From an uncultured Ruminococcus sp. (lineage in GTDB: Bacteria > Bacillota > Clostridia > Oscillospirales > CAG-272), in NCBI GenBank assembly GCA_900551005.1, contig URUL01000002.1, forward strand, positions 1 through 59,942: a DNA stretch of 59,942 nt, given 5' to 3'. The notes beneath the pieces are model-generated. The model had not been told where the DNA came from. It saw only the letters and a program-made list of their open reading frames with translations, and did no database searches. The position numbers and the translations under genes were made by a program. Every line of letters begins with the position of its first letter. Positions within the stretch are counted from its first letter, which is position 1. This document shows, one piece after another, positions 16,029 to 24,947 of this stretch.

Positions 16029-17851
16029 GTAGTTTTACCTCCGAGACTGTTTGCACCGCATGCACTGCATGCATTGCGGCAATTTTCCGTGGTTTTTCCC
16101 TCATATGCGCGATGGCGCTCGCGAAGGAGAAATTCTTTTGTCACGCCGATATCGATGATATCCCACGGGAGAACCTCATCTTCACCGAATTCGCGATTTG
16201 CATAAAATGCCGGGTCTATGCCGACAGCATCAAAGACCTCGAGCCACTTATCGTAGTCGAAATGCTCCTCCCAGCTGTCAAATTTCATGCCGCGTCGGTG
16301 CGCTTCCTCCATGGCGGTGCAGAGCTTTCTGTCTCCGCGGGCAAAAACCGCCTCTATACGGCTGACCTTCGCGTCATGATAATTGTATTTTACCTTTCTG
16401 TCCTTGATCACGCCGTCGAGATAATGCTGTTTTCTCTCAAGCTCCGCCATATCGCATTGCGGCTCCCACTGGAACGGTGTGAACGGCTTCGGTATAAAAC
16501 AGGCGGCGGAAATTGTGACGAGAGGCGCTTTGCGCGGTCTGTCGGGCGTCTGATAATAGGTATCTATCACGCTCTCGGCAACCTCATAGATGCCGTCGAG
16601 ATCGGCATCTGTTTCCGTAGGCAGACCCTGCATAAAATACAGCTTGACCTGGCTTTTTCCGCCGGAGAAAGCGACGCGGCAGGCGCGGAGCAGGTCCTCC
16701 TTTTCGAGATTTTTGTTTATAACATCGCGCAGGCGCTGGGTTCCCGCCTCGGGAGCAAAGGTCAGTCCTCCCGTGCGGACACTGGAAACCTTGTCCATAA
16801 GCTCCTTTGTGAAGCTGTCGGCGCGAAGGGAGGGAAGAGAAAGCGATATTTTGCGCTTATTCGTCCATTCCAGCAGCTTGTCCGTAAGCTCGTCTATATG
16901 CGAATAATCACTGATGCTGAGCGATATCAGGGAGATATCGTCATATCCGGTGCAGTCTGCGAGAAGCTTACCTTGGCTGCATAACGTTTCCACCGATTTT
17001 TCGCGGACGGGGCGGTAGATCATTCCCGCCTGACAGAAGCGGCATCCGCGTATGCATCCGCGGTAAACCTCAAGCATGATACGGTCATGAACGGTATCGA
17101 TGAAAGGCACGACCACCTTTTCGGGGAAGAGCGCCGTGTCCATATCTTTTACGATACGTTTCTTTATCTTCACGGGAATATCATCGTATTTCGGAATGTA
17201 CTTTTTTACCGTGCCGTCATCGTTATACTCCACAGAGAAGAACGACGGAACATAGAAGCCCTCGTGCTTTGCACATTCATGGAGAAACTCTTCCTTTACA
17301 AAGCCCTTTTTCTTATGTTCTGCATAAATGGTCATCAGCTCGTCTATGCTCTCTTCGCCTTCTCCGATGAGGCACACATCTATGAAATCCGCCATGGGCT
17401 CGGCATTGTAGGTGCAGGGCCCGCCGCAGACAACGATGGGCATGCTCGCGTCTCGGTCAGCCGAGCGGATCGGCACGCCGGCAAGTGAAAGCATATTCAG
17501 CATATTGGTATAGCAGAGCTCATACTGCAGCGTGAAGCCGATGAAATCAAAATCGCGGATGGCATCGCCGCTTTCCAGAGCGAAAAGCGGAATATCATAT
17601 TCGCGCATGTATTTTTCCATATCCGTCCACGGGGCGTATACACGCTCACACCACGTGTCATCGCGGGCATTGAGAATATTATAGAGTATGCGGATGCCGA
17701 GATTTGACATACCTATCTCGTATGTGTCGGGAAAGCAGAAGGCAAATCTGTTATCTATTTTGCTTTTGTCCTTTATCGTCTGTTCCCTTTCTCCGCCCGT
17801 GTATCTTGCGGGTTTTTCAACCTTTTTCAGTATTTTTTCCGGTATCGGCAT
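16004..17851 (-). CDS. TIGR03960 family B12-binding domain/radical SAM protein
   Basis: 615 residues. The N-terminal part (FCFPDTYEIGMSNLGIRILY, FVCLIGEGEES-like block) is a B12-binding-type fold. The radical-SAM cluster motif CIRGCRFCQAG is near residue 265 (Cx3Cx2C), followed by the barrel (APEAGTQRLRDVINKN). The C-terminal tail is Cys-rich (NCRNACSACGANSLGG), perhaps an extra metal site. It is made together with the TIGR03936 partner. SD AAGGAGAA precedes ATG 17851. Confidence 0.93.
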   Translation of the reverse strand: MPIPEKILKKVEKPARYTGGEREQTIKDKSKIDNRFAFCFPDTYEIGMSNLGIRILYNILNARDDTWCERVYAPWTDMEKYMREYDIPLFALESGDAIRDFDFIGFTLQYELCYTNMLNMLSLAGVPIRSADRDASMPIVVCGGPCTYNAEPMADFIDVCLIGEGEESIDELMTIYAEHKKKGFVKEEFLHECAKHEGFYVPSFFSVEYNDDGTVKKYIPKYDDIPVKIKKRIVKDMDTALFPEKVVVPFIDTVHDRIMLEVYRGCIRGCRFCQAGMIYRPVREKSVETLCSQGKLLADCTGYDDISLISLSISDYSHIDELTDKLLEWTNKRKISLSLPSLRADSFTKELMDKVSSVRTGGLTFAPEAGTQRLRDVINKNLEKEDLLRACRVAFSGGKSQVKLYFMQGLPTETDADLDGIYEVAESVIDTYYQTPDRPRKAPLVTISAACFIPKPFTPFQWEPQCDMAELERKQHYLDGVIKDRKVKYNYHDAKVSRIEAVFARGDRKLCTAMEEAHRRGMKFDSWEEHFDYDKWLEVFDAVGIDPAFYANREFGEDEVLPWDIIDIGVTKEFLLRERHRAYEGKTTENCRNACSACGANSLGGKTTWCPKAKK

Positions 17852-17875
17852 GTATTTTCTCCTTTTGATTTTTGC

Positions 17876-19858
17876 TTATTTTCTTCGCGCCTTGCTCTTT
17901 GCCCCGGCGCGGCATATTGCTTTGTTTTTGCAATATTTGCATGGGTCGATATCTTTATCCGAAACGGGCTTTGCTCCCGCCTCACCCGAGCGAAGCTGTG
18001 CGGCAAAGGCGAGAACGGTATTCCGCACATCGCCCTTCAGACTTTCAAATTCCTCGGGGGAGAGCAGACCCTTGCCGGAGGTGAGGTTTTTCTCCGTTTT
18101 CGGTATGAATTTCCCCTCGAGTTTTTTCTCCATCCGGCGCAGGATATTCTCGTCATTTATGAGAATACCGCTTTTTACGGGGGCAAGATCGGCGCTTGTA
18201 TCCTCTCCGACATGTCCCGATTTCCGCGGGGGCTTTACGCCTATATAGAGAACGCCGGCGGGAATGGGCTTTTTACCGTACTTCTTTTCGCCGTTTTCGC
18301 AAACGGAAAACAGATAGAGAAGCATTTGCAGGTCGAATCCCTCGCGTATCTTATTCATATCGAAGGTCTTTGTGCCCGTTTTATAATCGGCTATCCGCAC
18401 ATAGAGATTCCCGTCATCGCCCTCAAGCATATCGACACGGTCTATGATACCGCGAAGCTGAACCTTTCCTCTTTTATCTTCGAGCTTCATCGGCGGTATA
18501 TTTCCTTCGCCCGTGCCGATACTTGCTTCGAAATCCACGGCGCGAAAACCGCTCTGGTCAAATTCATGCACCATATCGGAGATGAAAACACCTGCACATT
18601 TACAGAGCTTATCGGAAATATGACGAAGCCTTCCGGAGATAAATTCTTCACCTCCCGCGGTCTTTTTCAGATAATCCTGCGCGCACGCCCGTATGTATAG
18701 ATCTGTTTTTTCGCTGTTGTGCTCACCCGATTCGAGAACATACCTTGCCGCTTCCTCCAGCAGCTTGTGCATGAAGCTTCCTATATCGAGCGCGCCGAAC
18801 TTTATTTTCGAGCAGTCGGCTATCTTCAACTCGTAATCGCAGAAATAAGAAAAGTTGCATCGGATGTATTTTTCCAGCCGCGAATAGCTGATATTCACGC
18901 TCTGCGGGAAAAGCTCCTCTGTACATTCGGGTGAGAGACGGCATTCCTTTGCCGAGAGCGGCTCATTGATATATTTCAGCCGTTGGGCGTACTTTTCGTT
19001 TGAAAGAAAGTATTCGCGCAGCTTGTCCCCGAGTGCTCCGGAAAGAGATGCGGCATATTCCATAGCCGAGAGAGGACGCTCGATAAGATCGACCACGGGT
19101 GTTTCCTCAAAGCGCTCCTCGGAAAGCGCGGGAAACATCTCCAGAATGCGGCGGAGCGGAGCGCATTTTTCTGCCTTTTCTCCGCCGATATATCGAGGAT
19201 AGGTGACAGTCAGCACAGAGGAAGCCGAGCATACGGCTGAATAGAAGAAGAAAAGCTCATCAGCCAGCTTATTTTCAAGCCGCGTGCTGATTTCTATGCC
19301 GACATCGGAAAGAAGCTGTTTTTCATGCTCGGAGAAGAAGCTTTCTTCCGTCACGGTCGCAGGGAAGGAGCCCGCCGCCGCCCCGATGACATAGACGTAT
19401 TTTACATTTTCGGAGTTTGAAGCGCCGGCTTCCGTTATCAGCACCTCATCGACCGATGTGGGGATATTTCCGACGTCCTTATCCTGCGCGATCATCTTCA
19501 GCATGAAGGAAAATCCTTCGCAGGTCACTTCTGTATCACCCGAGCATGCGACGAGGCTGTCCAGCATATCGCAGATAAGCGAATGTGCCTGCGAAAGTTC
19601 AGCCGCTATTCCCGCTTCTCCCGCCTCGGAGAGCGATGCACAGAGCTTCTTTGTATGTTCGGGTATGCGCATATACGATATAAATTCAAAGAGCACGCGG
19701 CAATGCTCGCGCACGTTCTGCTTTTTGCCCGCCTCTCGGCAAAACCTGTGCAGAGGAGAGATCACGGCTTCCTTTACGGCATTTATCTGCGCGAGCTTTT
19801 GCTCAGTTTCTTCGCTTGAAGAAGCGCCGTATCCGTCGGGATTCATGGTCCATGCCAT
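17876..19858 (-). CDS. addB: AddB C-terminal part with nuclease and Fe-S domain
   Basis: 660 residues from the first ATG after the stop. It holds the PD-(D/E)XK nuclease motif (VRIADYKTGTKTF) near the C-terminus. The Cys staple of AddB is also present: one Cys in YIRCNFSYFCDYELK upstream of the nuclease and three in DPCKYCKNKAICRAG at the end, binding a 4Fe-4S cluster. All key residues are present, so the loss looks recent or the protein is still made. The ATG at 19858 has only a weak AAGG 13 bases upstream. It ends 24 bases before the TIGR03960 gene. Confidence 0.8.
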   Translation of the reverse strand: MAWTMNPDGYGASSSEETEQKLAQINAVKEAVISPLHRFCREAGKKQNVREHCRVLFEFISYMRIPEHTKKLCASLSEAGEAGIAAELSQAHSLICDMLDSLVACSGDTEVTCEGFSFMLKMIAQDKDVGNIPTSVDEVLITEAGASNSENVKYVYVIGAAAGSFPATVTEESFFSEHEKQLLSDVGIEISTRLENKLADELFFFYSAVCSASSVLTVTYPRYIGGEKAEKCAPLRRILEMFPALSEERFEETPVVDLIERPLSAMEYAASLSGALGDKLREYFLSNEKYAQRLKYINEPLSAKECRLSPECTEELFPQSVNISYSRLEKYIRCNFSYFCDYELKIADCSKIKFGALDIGSFMHKLLEEAARYVLESGEHNSEKTDLYIRACAQDYLKKTAGGEEFISGRLRHISDKLCKCAGVFISDMVHEFDQSGFRAVDFEASIGTGEGNIPPMKLEDKRGKVQLRGIIDRVDMLEGDDGNLYVRIADYKTGTKTFDMNKIREGFDLQMLLYLFSVCENGEKKYGKKPIPAGVLYIGVKPPRKSGHVGEDTSADLAPVKSGILINDENILRRMEKKLEGKFIPKTEKNLTSGKGLLSPEEFESLKGDVRNTVLAFAAQLRSGEAGAKPVSDKDIDPCKYCKNKAICRAGAKSKARRK

Positions 19859-19873
19859 GCCGTCTGTAAAACC

Positions 19874-21133
19874 TTAGCCGTGTATATTCCAGCGTGTTAT
19901 GTATGTTTCAAAAACACCAAGCGCTTCATCGGGAATATCAAGATGCCCCGTCTTTATATAGGTGATGACGTTTTCGAGGGTAAATCCCCTACGGCATATC
20001 TCGAGCGCGGCAAAAATGAAGCGGACCGGGGCAAGGAGCATGATATCCGAGCGTGCCGAGAGGAAGTACGGTAAGGAGTAGCTCCTGAACATCGCATCGA
20101 CGATCCCCGCATAATCCTCACGTCGGCGTGATATGACAGCAAAATCATGATAGCGCGCACCGAGACGCACTCTTCTTGCTATATCGCAGGCGACGGCTCG
20201 TGCCTCTTCCGTTTTGTTCGCGGCGCAGATTACGCGCAGAGCACTGCATTTATCTCTGTAAACGGGTTTTATCCCCGGCTCGTGCCAGAGATTGAGTGCG
20301 AGATAGGAAAGCTCGGGCGCATCGAAGCGTTTTGCCTCGCGAAGAACGGTATCCGGAGCCGTTTTACAGCCGTTTTCATAGGCAGAGGCACGAAGGCGTC
20401 GGCCGGTTTCGCTGATATTATAGAAAGGGGCAAGCGACTGGTCGTCCGTCGGGTCATATGCGAGGGAGATATATACGTTTTCCGCCTGTCGGAAGATCTG
20501 TGAGATCACCTCGTACTGTTCCTTGGTAAAAAATGCGAAGGAATCGATGAATACATCGCACCCGGAGAAAAAGTCGGAAGAGCGGAGCTTGTCCGCGGCT
20601 TCGGAAAGTGCGGAATCCGGATCATCGTATTTTTCCGAGACGAGAGCATCGTATTCCGCGGCAATGAGCGCGATATCGGAGAGCTTTTCGCTAAGCCTGC
20701 CGTTTTCGGATATTTTTTCCGATGCCTCCATAAGAGCCTTCGGTGTGACCTTGCCGCGGGCCATATCCGTGCGAAGCTTCACAAGCTCAGCCACGGCATT
20801 CGTATCGGAGTCCGATATACCGCCGTATACGGAGAGCGCCGGTGAAAGAGAGGTGAGGGCACGGCGCATGATGATCTTTTTGGCACCGCTGTCTATGTAT
20901 GTTTTACAGATACCGCCGTATCTGCGGAATACGAAATCGCAGAGGCGCGTGAAGGTGATGATATCCACGTCTGCGCCGAGATTTCGCTTTGCCGCCGAGC
21001 GTTCGGCATTGACCGCCTCTCTGTCGGGAACGAGAAAATAGGCATGTCTGCCGCATGAGACGGTGCGCTCAGCCGCGCTGAAGAGACAGTCGCTTTTTCC
21101 GCTTCCGCTTCTGCCGTATATGAAGCTGACCAT
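19874..21133 (-). CDS. addB: AddB N-terminal part (before the stop)
   Basis: 419 residues. The P-loop FIYGRSGSGKSDCLF at the very N-terminus and HAYFLVPDREAVNAER are typical of AddB, the inactive-helicase subunit of the AddAB (RexAB) double-strand-break resection complex. The part ends at WNIHG, just before the region that in AddB continues toward the 2A-like domain, so it lacks the nuclease and Fe-S parts. Start: ATG 21133 with SD AAGGAGG. addA lies about 6.7 kb away on the other strand, whereas addB-addA usually form one operon. Confidence 0.85.
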   Translation of the reverse strand: MVSFIYGRSGSGKSDCLFSAAERTVSCGRHAYFLVPDREAVNAERSAAKRNLGADVDIITFTRLCDFVFRRYGGICKTYIDSGAKKIIMRRALTSLSPALSVYGGISDSDTNAVAELVKLRTDMARGKVTPKALMEASEKISENGRLSEKLSDIALIAAEYDALVSEKYDDPDSALSEAADKLRSSDFFSGCDVFIDSFAFFTKEQYEVISQIFRQAENVYISLAYDPTDDQSLAPFYNISETGRRLRASAYENGCKTAPDTVLREAKRFDAPELSYLALNLWHEPGIKPVYRDKCSALRVICAANKTEEARAVACDIARRVRLGARYHDFAVISRRREDYAGIVDAMFRSYSLPYFLSARSDIMLLAPVRFIFAALEICRRGFTLENVITYIKTGHLDIPDEALGVFETYITRWNIHG

Positions 21134-21163
21134 AGCCTTTTTCCTCCTTGTATTTGAATCTTT

Positions 21164-21841
21164 TCAATATATATGCATGATGCTCTCAATATCGGGGGAG
21201 CGCAGTAGTTTTTTTAGCCTGAAATAATATCCCGCGTAGATATAGTATACATTATTCCCGACATGGGAAGCGCATACGTCCTTCGCCTTGAAGAGCGAAT
21301 CGCATATCACGAGTATCACGGCGTTTTCACTGAGTGCTTTTGCCGTATCGAGATAATATTTTTCGCTCCTGCCGCGCCGTATATGAAAGAAGATATAGAC
21401 CTTCTTTTCGCTCAGATATTTGCCGAAAAAAGCATTCCACTTGCGATAAAGAAGCAGACCTGCAAGAAAAGCCGATAGCGCCATGAGCAGAAAAACAGGC
21501 AGAGCGACCGCGATGATACTCGCCGCCACGACAAACGCAACGCTGCTGCTCAATATTGCCAAGAGAGATTTTGCAATGAACAAAAAATTAGAGGCAAAGA
21601 CATATTTGCGCAGGACAAACATCACTTTGTCATATACGGCATATGCTGCGCTGCTTTTTATTCGGAGAAGCCAATATGCAAAAAAGCCGGACGAATTTTG
21701 GATGCGCATTTTTCCGCGTATCTTTGCTTGCGTGCCGCCGAGCTTTTCGCCCGATAGAACGTCCACGCGGTGTGCGAGATATTCATTCTGTTTTCTCAGA
21801 CGTCTGTTTTCGCGCCTGAGCGCACGAAGCTCGTTTTTCAT
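21164..21841 (-). CDS. Coiled-coil membrane protein of unknown function
   Basis: 225 residues, family not recognised. The N-terminus is a strongly charged coiled coil (ELRALRRENRRLRKQNEYL), then a basic linker, then a hydrophobic hairpin (LLAILSSSVAFVVAASIIAV and LLMALSAFLAGLLLY, about 107-148). The C-terminal cytoplasmic domain (VYIFFHIRRGRSEKYYLDTA, NAVILVICDSLF) looks alpha/beta, somewhat like a glycosyltransferase or receiver-like Rossmann fold, but I cannot place it. SD GGAGAG precedes ATG 21841. It lies between a queG-like gene and addB. Confidence 0.65.
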   Translation of the reverse strand: MKNELRALRRENRRLRKQNEYLAHRVDVLSGEKLGGTQAKIRGKMRIQNSSGFFAYWLLRIKSSAAYAVYDKVMFVLRKYVFASNFLFIAKSLLAILSSSVAFVVAASIIAVALPVFLLMALSAFLAGLLLYRKWNAFFGKYLSEKKVYIFFHIRRGRSEKYYLDTAKALSENAVILVICDSLFKAKDVCASHVGNNVYYIYAGYYFRLKKLLRSPDIESIMHIY

Positions 21842-21908
21842 AAGACTCTCCGATTTTAAAATAAATCCGACGGGATATATTAAAAATCATGCGTCGTATG
21901 GGAGCTTT

Positions 21909-22742
21909 TTATTCATTTTTGCCGCTTTGCTCCTCGAAAAGAGCGAGATTTCGCAGTATGGTTTTTCTTCCTCGCCAAGAAAAAGCGCGAGAGACAAATT
22001 CTTCATCACTCATGGCGTTTACTTCGTCGCTTGTGAGAAAATTTATCCTTCGGTCATAGAAAAATTCGATCGGCGTTTTCACGCCGCTGTCTATGGCGCG
22101 ACGAACGAGAGGACAGCTTGTCTGGCAGATGTCGCAGCCCCACGCACTGCCATATTTCAGAATGTACGCCTTTTCCTCTTCGGTGAGCTCGCCCTTTTTC
22201 TGCGTTACGGCGGAAAGGCAATCCATGCCGCTTTCCGTCATCGGACAGGCGCGCTTGCATTTTCCGCAGTGCAGGCATCCTTTCGGAGAGAGGTCATGCG
22301 GAATATATCCGAGCTCCTCTGCAGAAACCTCCGAGAGTATCTCTCCTATGAAAACAAACGAACCGTATTTTTCGTTTATCAGCAGGTGATTGTCTCCTAT
22401 AACGCCGAGGCCCGCGCATGCCGCGGTATATGTTTCGGAAAGAGGGGATTTATCGGCAAAGCCCAGGAAACGCTTGCCATAGCTTTCCTCGAGGCGTGTG
22501 CAGATGCGCGAAAACAGGGTGTCGCAGAAGGAATGATAATCGAGGCTTCGCGCATAGAGCGAAATATTGCCCTCTGCACCGTCTCCCGCAATATACGGGA
22601 CGAGAAATATGACGGCGCTTTTTAACCGTGAAATGTCGATTCCTCTGCGGGTAATGATATCAGAGCGGAGAATCTCGCACGCCTCAAAAGGAACGGCGGC
22701 AAAAAACTCTATATTTTCGTCCGAAAAAACTTTTTTTATCAT
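21909..22742 (-). CDS. QueG-like double 4Fe-4S protein
   Basis: 277 residues with the epoxyqueuosine reductase layout: DUF1730-like N-terminal part and then two 4Fe-4S motifs, Cys156-x2-Cys159-x2-Cys162-x3-Cys166 and Cys203-x2-Cys206-x3-Cys210, plus Cys175. Asp97 lies where QueG has its catalytic Asp (D-x-x-P block). The protein is about 100 residues shorter than E. coli QueG, and the usual GKN/GKH after AGLG is GDN here. No other queuosine gene is near. It may be a paralogue rather than the true queuosine enzyme, so no symbol is given. Confidence 0.78.
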   Translation of the reverse strand: MIKKVFSDENIEFFAAVPFEACEILRSDIITRRGIDISRLKSAVIFLVPYIAGDGAEGNISLYARSLDYHSFCDTLFSRICTRLEESYGKRFLGFADKSPLSETYTAACAGLGVIGDNHLLINEKYGSFVFIGEILSEVSAEELGYIPHDLSPKGCLHCGKCKRACPMTESGMDCLSAVTQKKGELTEEEKAYILKYGSAWGCDICQTSCPLVRRAIDSGVKTPIEFFYDRRINFLTSDEVNAMSDEEFVSRAFSWRGRKTILRNLALFEEQSGKNE

Positions 22743-22771
22743 GTTTGGTTTTCCAACTTTTAAAAAACTTC

Positions 22772-22800
22772 TTGATATTTATAACAATATATGGTAGAAT
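22772..22800 (+). promoter_or_regulatory. Sigma-A promoter for the topoisomerase operon
   Basis: TTGATA (22772-22777), 17-bp spacer, TAGAAT (22795-22800). It drives the parE-like gene through a leader of roughly 115 bases. Confidence 0.65.
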
Positions 22801-22861
22801 AAATCAGAATGCTATACTAATTATACTGCTTTTTATAAATAAATCAATATTATTATTGAAA

Positions 22862-22905
22862 TTTCCCACCGAGGGAAAGAAAAAAATGACAGGCTTTTAA
22901 AAGCC
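22862..22905 (+). promoter_or_regulatory. Two hairpins in the parE leader
   Basis: TTTCCC/GGGAAA with a 5-base loop (22862-22878), then the 14-base palindrome GGCTTTTAAAAGCC (22892-22905), followed directly by the SD GAGAGGAG (22906-22913). A 4-codon ATG-to-TAA reading frame (22887-22901) runs into the palindrome. Function unknown; it could tune translation of the topoisomerase pair. Confidence 0.4.
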
Positions 22906-22925
22906 GAGAGGAGTTTTCGTAAAAT

Positions 22926-24926
22926 ATGGCGAATAAGAGCAAGGATTACGGCAATAACAGCATATCGTCCATCAAAGGAGCGGACAGAGTGCGCCTTCGT
23001 CCGGCAGTTATTTTCGGCTCGGACGGAATAGACGGATGCCGCCATTCCGTTTTTGAGATAGTATCAAACGCTGTCGATGAGGCAGGGGCAGGCTATGGCA
23101 ATCTGATAAATGTCACCGCCTACAAGGACCTCAGCATCTGCGTCGAGGATTTCGGGCGCGGCGTTCCGCTCGGCTATAATGAAGCCGAGGGCAGATACAA
23201 CTGGGAGCTTGTTTACTGCGAGCTCTATGCAGGCGGAAAATACAATGTCGGAGCGGAAGGTTCTTCCTATGAATTTTCGCTCGGTCTGAACGGACTCGGC
23301 GCCGCCTCCACTCAGTATGCCTCGGAATTTATGCAGGTGCGCTCCTACCGCGACGGCGAAATGTACGAGATGAATTTCAGGCGAGGATGTCCCGTAGGTG
23401 AGCTGACAGCCGTGCCTCTCACAAAAAAGGATAAAAAGACCGGCACTACGGTCTATTGGAAGCCGGACCCGGATGTCTTTACCGATATCAATGTGGGCAA
23501 GGACTATTATACCACGATGCTGGACAGGCAGGCGATGGTAAATCCGGGCGTGAAGTTCGTTTTCAAATGGGAAAATGAGGACGGTACATTCGAGACATAC
23601 GAATATTATTATGAAAACGGTATAGCCGACTATATAGCCGCGGCGGCAGGCGAAACCTCGCTCACCGCCCCTGTCGTCTGGAATATGCAGGACAAGGGAA
23701 GAGACTGCGAAAATCGCGCGGAATACCGCCTCAAGGCGCAGATAGCATTCTGCTTTTCCAATACAACGCATCTGACCGAATATTATCACAATTCGAGCTT
23801 TCTCGAATACGGCGGCTCGCCCGATCGCGCCGTCCGTGCCGCTTTTGTCTATGCGATCGACAAATATCTGCGTCAGACGGGAAAATATTCAAAGAGCGAA
23901 CAGAAGATAAGCTATGCGGATATATCCGATTGCCTGATACTGATCATCAGCAGTTTTTCCACGCAGGCTTCCTATGAAAACCAGACGAAAAAGAGCATCA
24001 CGAATACGTTCATTCAGGAATCGCTGACCAATTTCATGAAGGAAAATCTGGAGATCTATTTCCGCGAAAAGCCTCTGGAGGCGGAAAAAATAGCTTCTCA
24101 GGTACTGATAAACAAGCGAAGCCGCGAGGAAGCGGAGAATGCGCGCGTCAGCGCCAAGAAAAAAATGACGACGGCAAACGACGTCACTAACCGTATCAAC
24201 AAATTCGTCTCCTGTCGCTCCAAAGATCCGACGCGCAGAGAACTGTATATCGTTGAGGGAGATTCGGCTCTCACATCGGTAAAGCTGGGCAGAGATGCGG
24301 AATTTCAGGCGATCATCCCCGTTCGCGGAAAGACATTGAACTGTCTGAAGAGCACCTATAAGAAGATACTCGAAAGCGATATCATCATGGATCTCGTAAA
24401 CGCCATAGGCTGTGGCATGGAGCTGGAAAGCGGGCACAAGGATAATAAAAAATCGCCGATGGCTTTTGACCGCTCGGCTCTCCGCTGGAGCAAGATCATT
24501 ATATGCACCGATGCGGACGAGGACGGCTATCAGATAAGAACGCTTCTGCTCACGCTTTTCTACAGGCTTCTGCCGAAGCTCGTGGATGAAGGGCTTGTAT
24601 TCATAGCGGAATCCCCGCTTTACGAGATAACATGCAAGGATGAGACATATTTTGCCTATGACGAAAAGGAAAAAGCGGAGATAACGGAGAAGCTGAAGGG
24701 CGCGAAATTTACGGTCCAGCGCTCGAAAGGTCTCGGTGAAAACGAGCCGGATATGATGTGGAAAACAACGATGATCCCCGCCACGCGCCGTCTCATTCAG
24801 ATATGCCCGGATGACCGCGAGGCGACGGATTATATTTTCGATACGCTTCTCGGAGACAATCTCAGGGAAAGAAAGGCGTTTATTGCCAAGAACGGAAAAT
24901 TCTATTTTGGGCAGGCGGACGTTTAA
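22926..24926 (+). CDS. parE: Type IIA topoisomerase subunit B, ParE-like and divergent
   Basis: 666 residues. GHKL ATPase: EIVSNAVDEA near 41-50, VEDFGRGVP near 76, and GLNGLGAAS near 121. Transducer region, then Toprim domain with YIVEGDSAL near 440 and TDADEDGYQIRTLLL near 525 (catalytic Asp set intact, but DADVDGAHI is the usual form), and QRSKGLGENEPDMMW. Works with subunit A to pass one DNA duplex through another, decatenating chromosomes. The divergent motifs suggest the second (topo IV-like) enzyme of Clostridia rather than gyrase. Symbol is tentative. Confidence 0.85.
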   Translation: MANKSKDYGNNSISSIKGADRVRLRPAVIFGSDGIDGCRHSVFEIVSNAVDEAGAGYGNLINVTAYKDLSICVEDFGRGVPLGYNEAEGRYNWELVYCELYAGGKYNVGAEGSSYEFSLGLNGLGAASTQYASEFMQVRSYRDGEMYEMNFRRGCPVGELTAVPLTKKDKKTGTTVYWKPDPDVFTDINVGKDYYTTMLDRQAMVNPGVKFVFKWENEDGTFETYEYYYENGIADYIAAAAGETSLTAPVVWNMQDKGRDCENRAEYRLKAQIAFCFSNTTHLTEYYHNSSFLEYGGSPDRAVRAAFVYAIDKYLRQTGKYSKSEQKISYADISDCLILIISSFSTQASYENQTKKSITNTFIQESLTNFMKENLEIYFREKPLEAEKIASQVLINKRSREEAENARVSAKKKMTTANDVTNRINKFVSCRSKDPTRRELYIVEGDSALTSVKLGRDAEFQAIIPVRGKTLNCLKSTYKKILESDIIMDLVNAIGCGMELESGHKDNKKSPMAFDRSALRWSKIIICTDADEDGYQIRTLLLTLFYRLLPKLVDEGLVFIAESPLYEITCKDETYFAYDEKEKAEITEKLKGAKFTVQRSKGLGENEPDMMWKTTMIPATRRLIQICPDDREATDYIFDTLLGDNLRERKAFIAKNGKFYFGQADV

Positions 24927-24947
24927 TGGCGCCGAAAGGAGAAAGCA

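Larger units (their letters stand above)
17876..21133 (-). pseudogene. addB: addB interrupted by an in-frame TAA
   Basis: Read from 21133, the frame runs 419 codons, meets TAA (19874-19876 on the plus strand), then goes on in the same frame for 665 more codons, to a total near 1085, the usual size of AddB. No frameshift is needed; one base change (for example AAA to TAA) explains it. An ATG 15 bases after the stop (19858) could allow re-initiation, giving a split but working protein. A sequencing or assembly error is also possible. The two parts are listed separately. Confidence 0.8.

Noticed and set aside
21483..22625. 380-codon plus-strand frame opposite the queG-like and coiled-coil genes
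   Set aside because: Spans two clear minus-strand genes and the gap between them; rich in Arg/Ser/Phe as typical of a shadow frame.
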